Assembly: GCA_022827185.1 (NCBI GenBank) | Contig: JAJDTM010000013.1 | Location: forward strand, 62,001 to 126,000 | Direction of reading: 5' to 3' | DNA from: Candidatus Poribacteria bacterium | GTDB taxonomy: Bacteria; Poribacteria; WGA-4E; WGA-3G | Length of the DNA: 64,000 bases | In this document: positions 24,490 to 32,776 of the stretch, piece after piece | How the letters are laid out: each line of letters starts with the position of its first letter | Position numbering within the stretch: the first letter of the stretch is position 1 | Notes under the pieces: model-generated | Told to the model about the DNA's origin: nothing | Databases searched by the model: none | The model's input: the letters and a program-made list of their open reading frames with translations, nothing else | Made by a program: the position numbers and the translations under genes

Positions 24490-25248
24490 TCAATAAAGAG
24501 ACATTAACCCTTCTGCGCCGGGGATCGGTTTTCGTTCAAATTCAGGATTGATCCAGCGGGCTCCGGAGGGTCTGCCGGGGTTCCGATAGGCGTAAACGAC
24601 ACACCAGCGTGTATCGCTATCCGGTTTTCTCGCGCTCACTGCATGTGCTGCGTGCGTCCACATCAATGCGACTGTGCGCGGGGGCGCAGATAACGCTTCA
24701 ATCTCTAAGGGTTGACCTGTCTCTGGGTGCGTTTTTCCCGCCAACCATCCTTCACGTAGATCGTCATCCGTCCGTCCATGGATTCTTGTATCCCGATAAA
24801 GGTGGCTTCCGGGGACTGCTTTTAAACCGCCATCATCGGGTTCAAAGCCGTTGACATAGAAGAAGATGCGGACGAATCCTAAACTCGGATCGTCATCGGA
24901 ATATCCGTGGCTATGCCATCCGATACCGCCGTTGCCGCCGGGTCTGTTCAGACTCACACAATGATCGTATCGGATATTATCACCCAATACCTGTCGTGCA
25001 AGTTCAAGCATCTGTGGATGTGCAATTATACTTTCGAGATAACTGTCATATTCTGCGGAAAACCGGTTCGGCTCATGCCCTTCTGTCGACGTGCGTGAGA
25101 GTTCAAGAATGCGCGACAGCGAATGGGTCAGGTTTTCCTGTGCATCGGGTGTAAGCACACCGGGCAAAACAAAATGTCCATCCCGATCTAACTTTTCCCG
25201 TTCCCGTTCACCAAACGAATAGGCATGAAAAATTGGAGATTGTGACAT
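24490..25248 (-). CDS. Phytanoyl-CoA dioxygenase family protein (copy 2)
   Basis: A 252-residue paralogue of the preceding gene, alignable end to end without visible gaps (same length, same terminal ERKPIPGAE segment). The core is SLNRPGGNGGIGWHSHGYSD, VRIFFYVNGFEPDDGGLKAV, PGSHLYRD and the distal VALMWTHAAHAV. As in copy 1, the position of the iron-binding Asp appears as His (W-H-S-H). It lies 32 bases upstream of copy 1 on the same strand, so both are probably one transcript that may continue into the sulfatase gene. Confidence 0.87.
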   Translation of the reverse strand: MSQSPIFHAYSFGEREREKLDRDGHFVLPGVLTPDAQENLTHSLSRILELSRTSTEGHEPNRFSAEYDSYLESIIAHPQMLELARQVLGDNIRYDHCVSLNRPGGNGGIGWHSHGYSDDDPSLGFVRIFFYVNGFEPDDGGLKAVPGSHLYRDTRIHGRTDDDLREGWLAGKTHPETGQPLEIEALSAPPRTVALMWTHAAHAVSARKPDSDTRWCVVYAYRNPGRPSGARWINPEFERKPIPGAEGLMSLY

Positions 25249-25271
25249 AAAAAACTCCGCCCATTTAAGTT

Positions 25272-25381
25272 AGGACCTACACAACAGACAATAAAAGGAC
25301 GTGTATTTTCAAAATCGGTGCGGTTCGTAGGTGCGAAATTCTGAAAATGCGACGTGCATTATTGCGCGTTGCGTAAGTCCT
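25272..25381. repeat. MITE-like element, AGGACTTACGCA family
   Basis: A 110-base gap bounded by AGGACCTACACAAC on the left and TGCGTAAGTCCT (25370-25381) on the right, an imperfect terminal inverted repeat. Longer relatives with the same ends lie at 26255, 43842, 58649 and 63416. The inner part carries no gene. Confidence 0.65.
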
Positions 25382-25398
25382 GTAGGTTTGGGAGTAGA

Positions 25399-26196
25399 TC
25401 AATCGGCTTTAATATCAGCCCAGGTCGTTGTGAGTTTACCTGCAGGTTCAATATCAGCGGCTGTTTTTAATCCGTCATTCATGAGAGTTTCAATATCATC
25501 ATCGTCTAACGCCACACTGAAGATAGCAACATCGTCAATTATTGCCCCCATGAACGCACCCCACTGACCGTGCTGTCCAGTGGCAAGATAGATACCTATT
25601 AAAAAGGGTTTATCGGTTAACGGATTCCTTCCTAAGTTTGGTGTCGTTACACCATCACCAATCTGATCAGCGTCCAGATATACGCCAAAGGCATCCCCGT
25701 CCCAAGTAACGGCAACGTGATGCCAGTCCGTATCTGGCCCCCAATTGGCATCTATAAAGTGAAGCGTGCCGCCTGGGTCATGTGTGTGATGTCGGATTCT
25801 AGTCGCATCCCACCAAAATCCGGGTGCCCAATCATCTTTGGTCACAACAGCCATCCCACCCGCGGGAGCCTTATCTAATTTGACCCAAAGGGCAATCGTG
25901 TGTTCACCACCAACGTTTAAAGAATCATCGTGCGGAATTTCGACGTAATCGTCCGAGCCGTCAAGACTCAAACCCTTACCAAATTTGCCATTAACCCATT
26001 TTGCACCACCCTCAATCGTGGCATCATTGCCGGTTCCAGAGGAATCTTCGGCTTTGTTCCCATTCCCCTCATCAAAGAGCCACATGCCGACGCAATCTCC
26101 GAAGTCAATTTTCGCAGAGCTGATCCCTACAAACATCAGACTCATAACCATTAAACTGACACATAATAGGTTTAACCTTGTGACTGTGGTTTTCAT
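25399..26196 (-). CDS. Secreted LamG-like protein with GKLTTxW C-terminal motif
   Basis: A 265-residue exported protein. After a signal peptide (LLCVSLMVMSLMFVGISSA) comes a concanavalin A-like LamG domain: CVGMWLFDEGNGNKAEDSSGTGN, then DYVEIPHDDSLNVGGEHTIALWVKL, DTDWHHVAVTWDGD and DDVAIFSVALDDDDIETLM. These are hallmarks of LamG_3 domains that bind carbohydrate or protein. It ends IEPAGKLTTTWADIKAD; the GKLTTxW segment recurs at the ends of the proteins at 31766 and 40664. I choose the ATG at 26196, with GGAGATAAC just upstream. Confidence 0.87.
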   Translation of the reverse strand: MKTTVTRLNLLCVSLMVMSLMFVGISSAKIDFGDCVGMWLFDEGNGNKAEDSSGTGNDATIEGGAKWVNGKFGKGLSLDGSDDYVEIPHDDSLNVGGEHTIALWVKLDKAPAGGMAVVTKDDWAPGFWWDATRIRHHTHDPGGTLHFIDANWGPDTDWHHVAVTWDGDAFGVYLDADQIGDGVTTPNLGRNPLTDKPFLIGIYLATGQHGQWGAFMGAIIDDVAIFSVALDDDDIETLMNDGLKTAADIEPAGKLTTTWADIKAD

Positions 26197-26254
26197 TGTT
26201 ATCTCCTTCATCGTTTTCAAAGTCAGTGAATTATCCACTGGCTATTACTGAAAC

Positions 26255-26397
26255 AGGACTTACACAAATTTAGCACGCGATGGTAGATTTTTTTAGTTCT
26301 AAACCCCCTAAATCCCCCTTATCAGGGGGACTTTAAGAGTTTAAACCCCCTAAATCCCCCTTATCAGGGGGACTTTAAGAGAGAGTCCGTAAGTCCT
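26255..26397. repeat. MITE-like element with internal duplicated 40-bp palindrome
   Basis: The ends are AGGACTTACACA (26255) and CCGTAAGTCCT (to 26397). Inside are two tandem copies of about 41 bases, built on CCCCCTAAATCCCCCTTATC then AGGGGGACTTTAAGAG, that fold into a strong GC-rich hairpin. It lies directly upstream of the LamG gene. Confidence 0.75.
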
Positions 26398-26521
26398 ATG
26401 AAAAATGAATCTCGCCCGATAGGTATTGGTCACTGAGGCAGCAAGAATAATCTGGCTTCCTCTGTATACGATTATACCATTTAGATGTTTCGTTTGTCAA
26501 GTAGCACTTTCCAATGTTTGA

Positions 26522-27361
26522 CTATTTCAGTTCAGGTCCCGGATTTCGATTCCATTTTAAGGGTTCAACATCGTCTTCACAGATTGGTGCAAGTTCAGCA
26601 ATGCGCGCCCAATCCGCATCCGACCACGCTATACTTTGTCGGAGTCTACCGATATGTGCTTGCATTCCGGCTGGTAATAGCGCGAAAAACGGGTGATACC
26701 AAAGCGTAATCACAGTTCGGTGTTCACCCGATTGATTGCCGTGTGAAGCGTGTAACAACCGAGAATCGCCGATAACCAAGTCTCCCGCTTTTACGGATAT
26801 ATCAATTTCATCTGGAAAGTGTTGATAGGCGGGATGGTCAGCATCATCAACGCGTTGGAGTGCTGCGCCGTGAGCGTCGGGCAGTATGTCATGCAACGGA
26901 TGCCGATTCAGATGCGAACCTTTAATCACACGGAGGCATCCGTTGGACGGGGTTGTGTCAACCAAATAGTACATGAGGAACAGTTGTTGGGGCAATGGCG
27001 TGTAGCTGCACGGATCGTTCCAACCCCACCAATCTTGATGCCAAAATAGGGGTGGACTCTGCGGCGGTTTGCTGATAACATACCCGGACGACCATTTCGG
27101 TCTCAAGAACCCCAAAGCGTCAAGCACCTGTAATGCCCGCGGGTAAACGACGAGTTCCGCGAACAGCGGATGCATATACACGCTAATCATGCTGCCAGAT
27201 GAACGATAGGCATCGCGTTCATCTTCCGTTTGTGCATCAAGCAGTTCGTCAGTCACTGACCGAAGTTGGCTCAACATCTCTTCCTTCAAGACATTTTCAA
27301 TCACACAGTAACCGTCAGCGATTAACTGATCATATTTCTCTTTCGGTTTTTCGACTTTCAT
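26522..27361 (-). CDS. Phytanoyl-CoA dioxygenase family protein (canonical site)
   Basis: A 279-residue PhyH-like oxygenase, clearly different from the tandem pair at 23.7-25.2 kb. The iron site is canonical: FWHQDWWGWNDP gives H-x-D, and LLHASHGNQSGEHRTVITLWYHPF supplies the distal His and the 2-oxoglutarate-binding Arg. Other family signatures are VDTTPSNGCLRVIKGSH and DISVKAGDLVIGDSRLLH. Its substrate is not evident. It follows the methyltransferase gene on the same strand by 17 bases, so the two are likely co-transcribed and may act on the same small molecule. Confidence 0.9.
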   Translation of the reverse strand: MKVEKPKEKYDQLIADGYCVIENVLKEEMLSQLRSVTDELLDAQTEDERDAYRSSGSMISVYMHPLFAELVVYPRALQVLDALGFLRPKWSSGYVISKPPQSPPLFWHQDWWGWNDPCSYTPLPQQLFLMYYLVDTTPSNGCLRVIKGSHLNRHPLHDILPDAHGAALQRVDDADHPAYQHFPDEIDISVKAGDLVIGDSRLLHASHGNQSGEHRTVITLWYHPFFALLPAGMQAHIGRLRQSIAWSDADWARIAELAPICEDDVEPLKWNRNPGPELK

Positions 27362-27378
27362 ATTCGCTCCTGCTGCTA

Positions 27379-28152
27379 TTACTTCCTTGCCACTACAGAA
27401 AAGTCATTATCATTCTTTGGATCAAAGTTTCCTAACCTACGTTTCTTGTGGAAATGGAAATTCATAAATCCTGCTGTCATAAGACAGTCCTTGAGTTCAT
27501 CTGGGGGAAGATGCATAACAAAAAAGTCGCACTTGTAATGTTTCTGTGTCTCTAAATCTATTTTAAGCCAAATGCATTTTTCTATACCATCATTTTCGTC
27601 ATACTCCGCTTTTTGTAAAACAAACACGTTTTTCTTAGTTTGACTCCAATTAGCGATTGGCCCCCCCTGTTTCCATATTGATGGATTTTTATGCACAAAG
27701 TAGACCCTGCCGTTAGGTGTAAGTGCCTTGTGAATTCGGCTTAAGAGCGACACCAAACCTTCTTTGGATTGATAGAAAAATGAGCCTTCAAAAAAGATAA
27801 CATTAAACCTTTCTTCAAAGTTCATTTCGTTATAGTCACCCAGGATAAACTCAATCTCTAAATTATCATGTTGCGTGATTTTTTTTGCTTCGGATAGGAA
27901 GTTAGGCGATAGGTCCATGCCAACAACATGATAGTCACGCCTGGCAAATGCCCGTGAATAACTTCCAATTCCGCAACCTGCCTCTAATATTTTGTCACTT
28001 TTAGAGAGTTGTAGTGCCTTTTCATAGAAACGGAAATGCCTTTCTACAAACTCTGGTGCCTCAAAATTGTAGCTGCCTTGCTCAAGATACCATTTGTCAT
28101 ATACTTCGTGCCCGAAATCTGTTCTAAGAAATTCATTAGGGAGCGTGTTCAT
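27379..28152 (-). CDS. Class I SAM-dependent methyltransferase
   Basis: A 257-residue methyltransferase with motif I ILEAGCGIGSYSRAFARR, motif II GMDLSPNFLSEAKK, and VIFFEGSFFYQ in the motif IV position. The rest of the protein is rich in Lys and Phe and gives no substrate clue. It is the first gene of a short minus-strand pair with the PhyH oxygenase downstream. AGGAGGAAAAC lies just before the ATG. Confidence 0.9.
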   Translation of the reverse strand: MNTLPNEFLRTDFGHEVYDKWYLEQGSYNFEAPEFVERHFRFYEKALQLSKSDKILEAGCGIGSYSRAFARRDYHVVGMDLSPNFLSEAKKITQHDNLEIEFILGDYNEMNFEERFNVIFFEGSFFYQSKEGLVSLLSRIHKALTPNGRVYFVHKNPSIWKQGGPIANWSQTKKNVFVLQKAEYDENDGIEKCIWLKIDLETQKHYKCDFFVMHLPPDELKDCLMTAGFMNFHFHKKRRLGNFDPKNDNDFSVVARK

Positions 28153-28506
28153 GTTTTCCTCCTAAAACGCGCAGCAAACGATATAAGTTTTCGGTCAGAA
28201 ACTTTAGCAAAGTTGTCCACGATAAACAACTATAGGTATTCAGTTAGATAAATTGGATAAGTAAGCGCGATCAATGCAATATGCGCTTCGCGCCGTTGCG
28301 TTTGACTTAATTTTAAGGATTATAAAAAGAGGATGTTTTCGTGCAAGTTCACTCTTGCACCCTATTAATTATACCATATTTATAAACAAATATCAAATGA
28401 ATTTCAGAGCACTATATACTCCTAATCTTGACTTTTTTCTTAGATATGCTATCATTGCATCAATACCAATTAAATCAATTATATTGTACACCGATAGGAG
28501 AAGAAA
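28153..28506. other. Intergenic region between divergent genes
   Basis: This 354-base A+T-rich stretch separates the divergent methyltransferase and CurA-like genes and holds no credible gene. A hairpin GTGCAAG-TTCACT-CTTGCAC lies at 28341-28360. The promoters of both flanking genes must lie here; AGGAG at about 28496 serves the plus-strand gene. Confidence 0.5.
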
Positions 28507-29496
28507 ATGCCGAACATTGTCAGCAGACAAATTCATCTTAAGAACCGGATTGTCGGTATGCCCAAGGAGAGCGATTTTGAACTTGTAGAGGTACCTCTCT
28601 CTGAACCTGGGGAAGGAGAGGTACTCGTCCAAAATCTTTACACGTCAGTAGATCCATATATGCGTGGTGGTATGCGGTCTGCTGAGCTCGGTAAACCCCT
28701 GGAGGGTAGGTGTGTTGGTCAAATTGTGCAATCAAATAGCGATCAGTTTCAGGTTGGGGATTATGTGACGGGAATGTTAGGGTGGCGGGACCATTACATC
28801 GCGTCAGCGGAGAGTGTCACCGCCGTCGATACTTCAATCGCGCCGCTGCAGTCGTTTTTAGGTGCGGTTGGTATGCCCGGACGTACTGCCTACTTCGGTT
28901 TTCTGGAGATCGGTCAACCGAAAGCGGGGGAAACGGTTTTTGTCTCCGCCGCGGCAGGGGCGGTCGGTTCAATTGTGTGTCAGATCGGAAAAATAAAAGG
29001 CTGCCGCGTCGTAGCGAGTGCTGGTTCAGCACAGAAGGTCGCTTGGCTACTGGAAAAGGCAGGTGTTGATGCGGCTTTTAACTATAAACAGATTGACGAT
29101 TTGGAAGCCGAACTCAGGAAGCATTGTCCAGATGGGCTTGACATCTATTTTGAAAATGTTGGGGGTAGACATCTGCAAGCCGCACTGGCGGTGATGAATA
29201 TGCATGGACGTATCCCTTTGTGTGGTATGATCTCTCAATATAACGATGTTGAACCGACTCCCGGTCCGACAAACCTCAGTGCTGCTATTGGCAAACGGAT
29301 TAGATTGCAAGGATTTATTGTCACTGATTTCATGGCGCGGAATCCTGAATTTTACCGTGATATGGGTCAGTGGATATCCGAAGGCAAGATACAGTGGGAA
29401 GAGACAATCGTAGAAGGATTAGAAAACGCACCAAAAGCGTTTATCTCGCTTTTTACAGGTGAAAAACTCGGAAAGGTTATCGTTAAAGTCGAGTAG
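28507..29496 (+). CDS. NADP-dependent oxidoreductase, CurA/leukotriene B4 dehydrogenase type
   Basis: A 329-residue zinc-independent MDR enzyme. NLYTSVDPYMRGGM at residues about 43-56, and VSAAAGAVGSIVCQIGKIKGCRVVASAGS with the AxxGxxG dinucleotide loop, are the signatures of the CurA / YncB / prostaglandin reductase branch. YFENVGGRHLQAAL and CGMISQYN follow as expected. Members reduce alpha,beta-unsaturated carbonyls with NADPH. It is separated by 62 bases from a zinc-type MDR gene on the same strand; the gap contains a small GCGACC...ATCGC hairpin. Confidence 0.9.
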   Translation: MPNIVSRQIHLKNRIVGMPKESDFELVEVPLSEPGEGEVLVQNLYTSVDPYMRGGMRSAELGKPLEGRCVGQIVQSNSDQFQVGDYVTGMLGWRDHYIASAESVTAVDTSIAPLQSFLGAVGMPGRTAYFGFLEIGQPKAGETVFVSAAAGAVGSIVCQIGKIKGCRVVASAGSAQKVAWLLEKAGVDAAFNYKQIDDLEAELRKHCPDGLDIYFENVGGRHLQAALAVMNMHGRIPLCGMISQYNDVEPTPGPTNLSAAIGKRIRLQGFIVTDFMARNPEFYRDMGQWISEGKIQWEETIVEGLENAPKAFISLFTGEKLGKVIVKVE

Positions 29497-29558
29497 GACA
29501 TGGGAAGTCGCGACCAGAGATCGCTCCTACAGTAAAACAGTAGGAAAGGAATTTTACA

Positions 29559-30611
29559 ATGGCAACCAGAACCGCACGCGCCACTGTGATGAGTGGCAAA
29601 GATTTTGAAGTCCGAGAGTATCCGATTGTTGATCCTGCCCCTGGTACAGTACTCGTACGCCAGGAGTTGGGTGGTATTTGCGGGACCGACCTCCACAATT
29701 GGGAATTTCAGCGTATCAACCACGATATTATCCTCGGTCACGAGAACGTCGGTGTGATTGAGACTTTAGGGGAAGGGGTCGAAACAGATTATCTCGGTAA
29801 TCCGGTTAAAGTAGGGGACAGAATCGCGCTCTCTCCGAGCGGCGGTCTCGGTTTTTCGCCGTCGGAGGAAGCACCGTATCTGCGCGGCGGTTTCAGTGAG
29901 TACATCTACCTATCGAATCCGTCAACAAATATGTTTCTTAAAACCGATCTGCCACCTGAAATTGCTGTGCTCGCGGAGCCTGCTTCGTGTGCTGCGCATT
30001 GCATATCGCGTGGAAAAATTGAATTTGGGGATACGGTTGTGATTCAGGGAACCGGTCCGATTGGGCTGCTTGCGCTTAATTGGGCGAGAGTCTCTGGTGC
30101 GGGTAGGCTTATCGTCGTCGGTGGCCCTCCGGGAAGGCTTGAGATGGCGAAAAGGTTGGGCGCGGACCTCACCATCGACATTGCGGAAGTGCCAGACCCT
30201 GAAGAACGAAAACGGATTGTCCGAGAAAACACGTCGCAAGGCGAAGGCGCGGATGTCGTCTATGAATGCACTGGTTTCCTTGCTGCTATTCCTGAAGGTT
30301 TGGATTACATCCGATACGGCGGGACCTATGTTGTATATGGGCATTTCGTGGATGTCGGCAGTTTCGACTGCAATCCGAACCAGATGCTCATGCGCAAAAA
30401 CCTTCGATTGGAAGCCGGATGGGGCTTTGAAAGGAAGCATTTCCTGCGCGCCATCCCGATGCTGGAGAAGCACGCCTCACTCTTTGATGGGTTCGTCAGT
30501 CACATTCTTCCATTAGAGGATGTATCTAAAGGTTTTGACGCACTTCACGGTAGTTATCACTTAGATGGCAGGGATGCAATCAAGATCGCTGTTAAAGGTG
30601 GGACTGCTTAA
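29559..30611 (+). CDS. Zinc-dependent alcohol/polyol dehydrogenase (MDR)
   Basis: A 350-residue MDR enzyme. The catalytic zinc ligands appear as C in GGICGTDLHNWE and H-E in ILGHENVGVIETLGEGV. EPASCAAHC and VVIQGTGPIGLLALNWARVSGA (Rossmann loop) follow. The usual four-Cys structural zinc lobe is replaced by SPSGGLGFSPSEEAPYLRGG. Sequence style is that of threonine/sorbitol/polyol dehydrogenase relatives. It follows the CurA-like gene and may belong to the same transcript. AGGAAAGGA precedes the ATG. Confidence 0.88.
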   Translation: MATRTARATVMSGKDFEVREYPIVDPAPGTVLVRQELGGICGTDLHNWEFQRINHDIILGHENVGVIETLGEGVETDYLGNPVKVGDRIALSPSGGLGFSPSEEAPYLRGGFSEYIYLSNPSTNMFLKTDLPPEIAVLAEPASCAAHCISRGKIEFGDTVVIQGTGPIGLLALNWARVSGAGRLIVVGGPPGRLEMAKRLGADLTIDIAEVPDPEERKRIVRENTSQGEGADVVYECTGFLAAIPEGLDYIRYGGTYVVYGHFVDVGSFDCNPNQMLMRKNLRLEAGWGFERKHFLRAIPMLEKHASLFDGFVSHILPLEDVSKGFDALHGSYHLDGRDAIKIAVKGGTA

Positions 30612-30640
30612 AGCAAGATGCTTTCACTTGAGCAGTGGGC

Positions 30641-30756
30641 GCGGTTGAAAAAAGGATGTTGTCCTAATGGTTTCGCCTTAGAAGAAACCCCTAAATACCC
30701 AACCCCCCTTTATCCCCCTTATCAGGGGGGTTGGGAACTTGTAATGTTTCAACCGC
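30641..30756. terminator. Nested inverted repeat between convergent genes
   Basis: Outer arms GCGGTTGAAA (30641-30650) and TTTCAACCGC (30747-30756) enclose an inner perfect hairpin, CCCAACCCCCC ... GGGGGGTTGGG (30698-30735). The block lies between the stop codons of convergent genes and is a plausible bidirectional terminator. The inner part resembles the CCCCC-TTATC-AGGGGG repeats elsewhere in the window. Confidence 0.65.
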
Positions 30757-30770
30757 GACTACGACTTTGT

Positions 30771-31751
30771 TTAGCCAAATGCGTCTGCTTCCACATCTGC
30801 CAGAAATACGCGTGCATTATTTTGCAAAGCCGATCTATGCACGGCTGCCTCAAACACCAGTTCATTCCACGCGGCTTCACCGTCTGCGGGGAACGCTGTA
30901 TCGGCATGCATCGCTTTGATCACACCATCTGCCATCCGTTTGAAAGACTCTGGCATTTCAGGTTCGCCTTCCTCTGCTTCCCAGACTTCCTCTATTTCAG
31001 AGTTATTCGCTTTTCGGCGGGTGTAAACGCCTTCTAATCCTTTTGCCTCCGCATAAAATTCGTCGCCAATCACTTTAACACGAAGCGGATGATCATCATA
31101 GCCCCAAAGGTTTGTACCGCTCAGGGAACCGATGACCCCGTTTTCCCAACCGATATGAATTAAACGTCCCCATCCGCCGGATTCGCTCGGATCACCAACA
31201 ACACTCACCCACTCCGGTCTGCCGACTGTCCAGAGAATTTGGTCAATGATATGGGACCAGCAGTTGAAATGTGCACGCGCGTGTACCATCCGAATCTCAC
31301 CCAACCGCCCCTCGGCGACATCATCGTGCAGTTTGCGAAAATGGTGCATAAACCGATAGTTGAAATCAATTCCGAATTTAAGACCGGAGTCACGCCATGT
31401 TCCGATAGCAGGTGCTGCGATTCCGAGGTCTTCTTCGCGAACGCGATCCTGTCCCTCCAATCCACAGAGCGGTTTCTCTGTGAATACATTTTGCCCAGCT
31501 TCGATTAACTCTCGTAGCGGTGGAATGCGTCGGGTTTCGTTGACAATGAGAAGTACAAGGTCTGGATCACAGTTCGCTAAGAGTTCTTCAATTGTTGGAT
31601 ACCCCGGTACGCCGAAGTGTTCCTTTGCGTTCGCGAGGAGTTCAGGGTCCATATCACAGACAGCCACTACCTCCGCATCTGGATGGGCGTGGAAGTTTCC
31701 GCCGTGCATCATCCCCATACCTCTACCGCTGATCAGTGCACATTTTATCAT
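30771..31751 (-). CDS. Gfo/Idh/MocA family oxidoreductase
   Basis: A 326-residue oxidoreductase. Its N-terminal Rossmann segment is CALISGRGMGMMHGGNFHAHPDAEVVAVCDMDPELL, followed by NVFTEKPLCG (the EKP motif) and IDFNYRFMHHFRKLHDDV, typical of the family. The position of the GxGxxG loop is recognisable as SGRGMG. I choose the ATG at 31751, with AAGGAACC upstream; the longer reading from 31799 would overlap the upstream gene and lacks a site. The substrate is probably a sugar or cyclitol. It lies 14 bases after the secreted jelly-roll protein gene. Confidence 0.87.
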   Translation of the reverse strand: MIKCALISGRGMGMMHGGNFHAHPDAEVVAVCDMDPELLANAKEHFGVPGYPTIEELLANCDPDLVLLIVNETRRIPPLRELIEAGQNVFTEKPLCGLEGQDRVREEDLGIAAPAIGTWRDSGLKFGIDFNYRFMHHFRKLHDDVAEGRLGEIRMVHARAHFNCWSHIIDQILWTVGRPEWVSVVGDPSESGGWGRLIHIGWENGVIGSLSGTNLWGYDDHPLRVKVIGDEFYAEAKGLEGVYTRRKANNSEIEEVWEAEEGEPEMPESFKRMADGVIKAMHADTAFPADGEAAWNELVFEAAVHRSALQNNARVFLADVEADAFG

Positions 31752-31765
31752 GGTTAGGTTCCTTT

Positions 31766-32524
31766 CTATTGACCAATTTCCAATTTTAGGTGTCCCCACA
31801 GCGTCGTGAGTTTCCCTTCAGATTGAACGGCAAGCCTTGTTGGATCAAAATTATCCGCGAAGATTTCCGCCTCATGTTCAGGTGTAGCAACAATAACATT
31901 ATCAACACCATAAATACCGAATTTCCAGCAGTCAAAACTGATGTTTCCTGACTTGTAAGTATTGTCCTTGACCTCCCACTCGGCGATCTGTATCGGTTTT
32001 TTATCGGTGACATCCCATATATGAATGGTGACGCGCTTTTCCTGTGTCATTAACGCTGCTTTGAGTATAAAATGGTCAGACACCGCCGGATAGTTACTTC
32101 TCGCTTGTCCGCCCTTCACTGGAAAGGGTTGCCAAGCATTAACAGGTCCGTCTTTATTCGTTGTCACTTTGACGTTACTGCGTCCCCACCATCGCATCCA
32201 ATAAGAACCGTTTGGGGTCTGTCGTAACGCGCCGCCGCCGTCTCCCTGTCCACTCCATTCGATGATGAACCATTCGTAATAGATGATGACATCGTTGAAG
32301 TGTTGAACAGACCGAAGACTCACGTAGTCTCCACCGGATTTCCCCTGGTCCAAATAGAGGATACCGTCCTTTGGGTAGACGAATTTGGGAGTGTTTGTTT
32401 GCCATTTAGTGGTTAAGTTCAAATCATCCTCAAAATCTTCTGTCAACAAGATTTCCGCTGGTGCGTCAAACGCCACAAAAGCGAATATCATTAGAATCAA
32501 GGCGCATCTAATCGCATGCATCAT
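31766..32524 (-). CDS. Secreted jelly-roll (DUF1080-like) protein with GKLTTxW motif
   Basis: A 252-residue exported protein: signal peptide (CALILMIFAFVAFDAPAE), then a domain that looks like a concanavalin-type jelly roll (LLTEDFEDDLNLTTKWQTN, YEWFIIEWSGQGDGGGALR, HFILKAALMTQEKRVTIHIWDV, DNVIVATPEHE). Related folds occur in DUF1080 and GH16-like proteins, but I see no catalytic motif. It ends AVQSEGKLTTLWGHLKLEIGQ, sharing the GKLTTxW motif of the proteins at 25399 and 40664. Its position just upstream of a Gfo/Idh gene suggests a role in carbohydrate capture (inference). Confidence 0.78.
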   Translation of the reverse strand: MMHAIRCALILMIFAFVAFDAPAEILLTEDFEDDLNLTTKWQTNTPKFVYPKDGILYLDQGKSGGDYVSLRSVQHFNDVIIYYEWFIIEWSGQGDGGGALRQTPNGSYWMRWWGRSNVKVTTNKDGPVNAWQPFPVKGGQARSNYPAVSDHFILKAALMTQEKRVTIHIWDVTDKKPIQIAEWEVKDNTYKSGNISFDCWKFGIYGVDNVIVATPEHEAEIFADNFDPTRLAVQSEGKLTTLWGHLKLEIGQ

Positions 32525-32776
32525 TTTCTAACTCCTGTGTTAAACGAAAGTTCAGCAAAACGAGGCAAAGTTCACCTGACTGAATGATACTGAAACCAAT
32601 CATCAGCAGTATAACAAATGGGATAAAAAACCGCAAGGAAAACTTCACTGCAGATGTATCAAAACAGGTTTAGGCGTTTCGATTTCGCTTGTCACTTCTC
32701 TGCCAACGTGTTATTATACTCTGATCCTGTATGCTACTTTCAGCGCAGCGAAGAATAGGAGGAAAATTCACGGCAA

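Noticed and set aside
29922..30473. A 183-residue minus-strand ORF.
   Set aside because: Antisense to the zinc-type dehydrogenase; low-complexity basic sequence with no recognisable domain.
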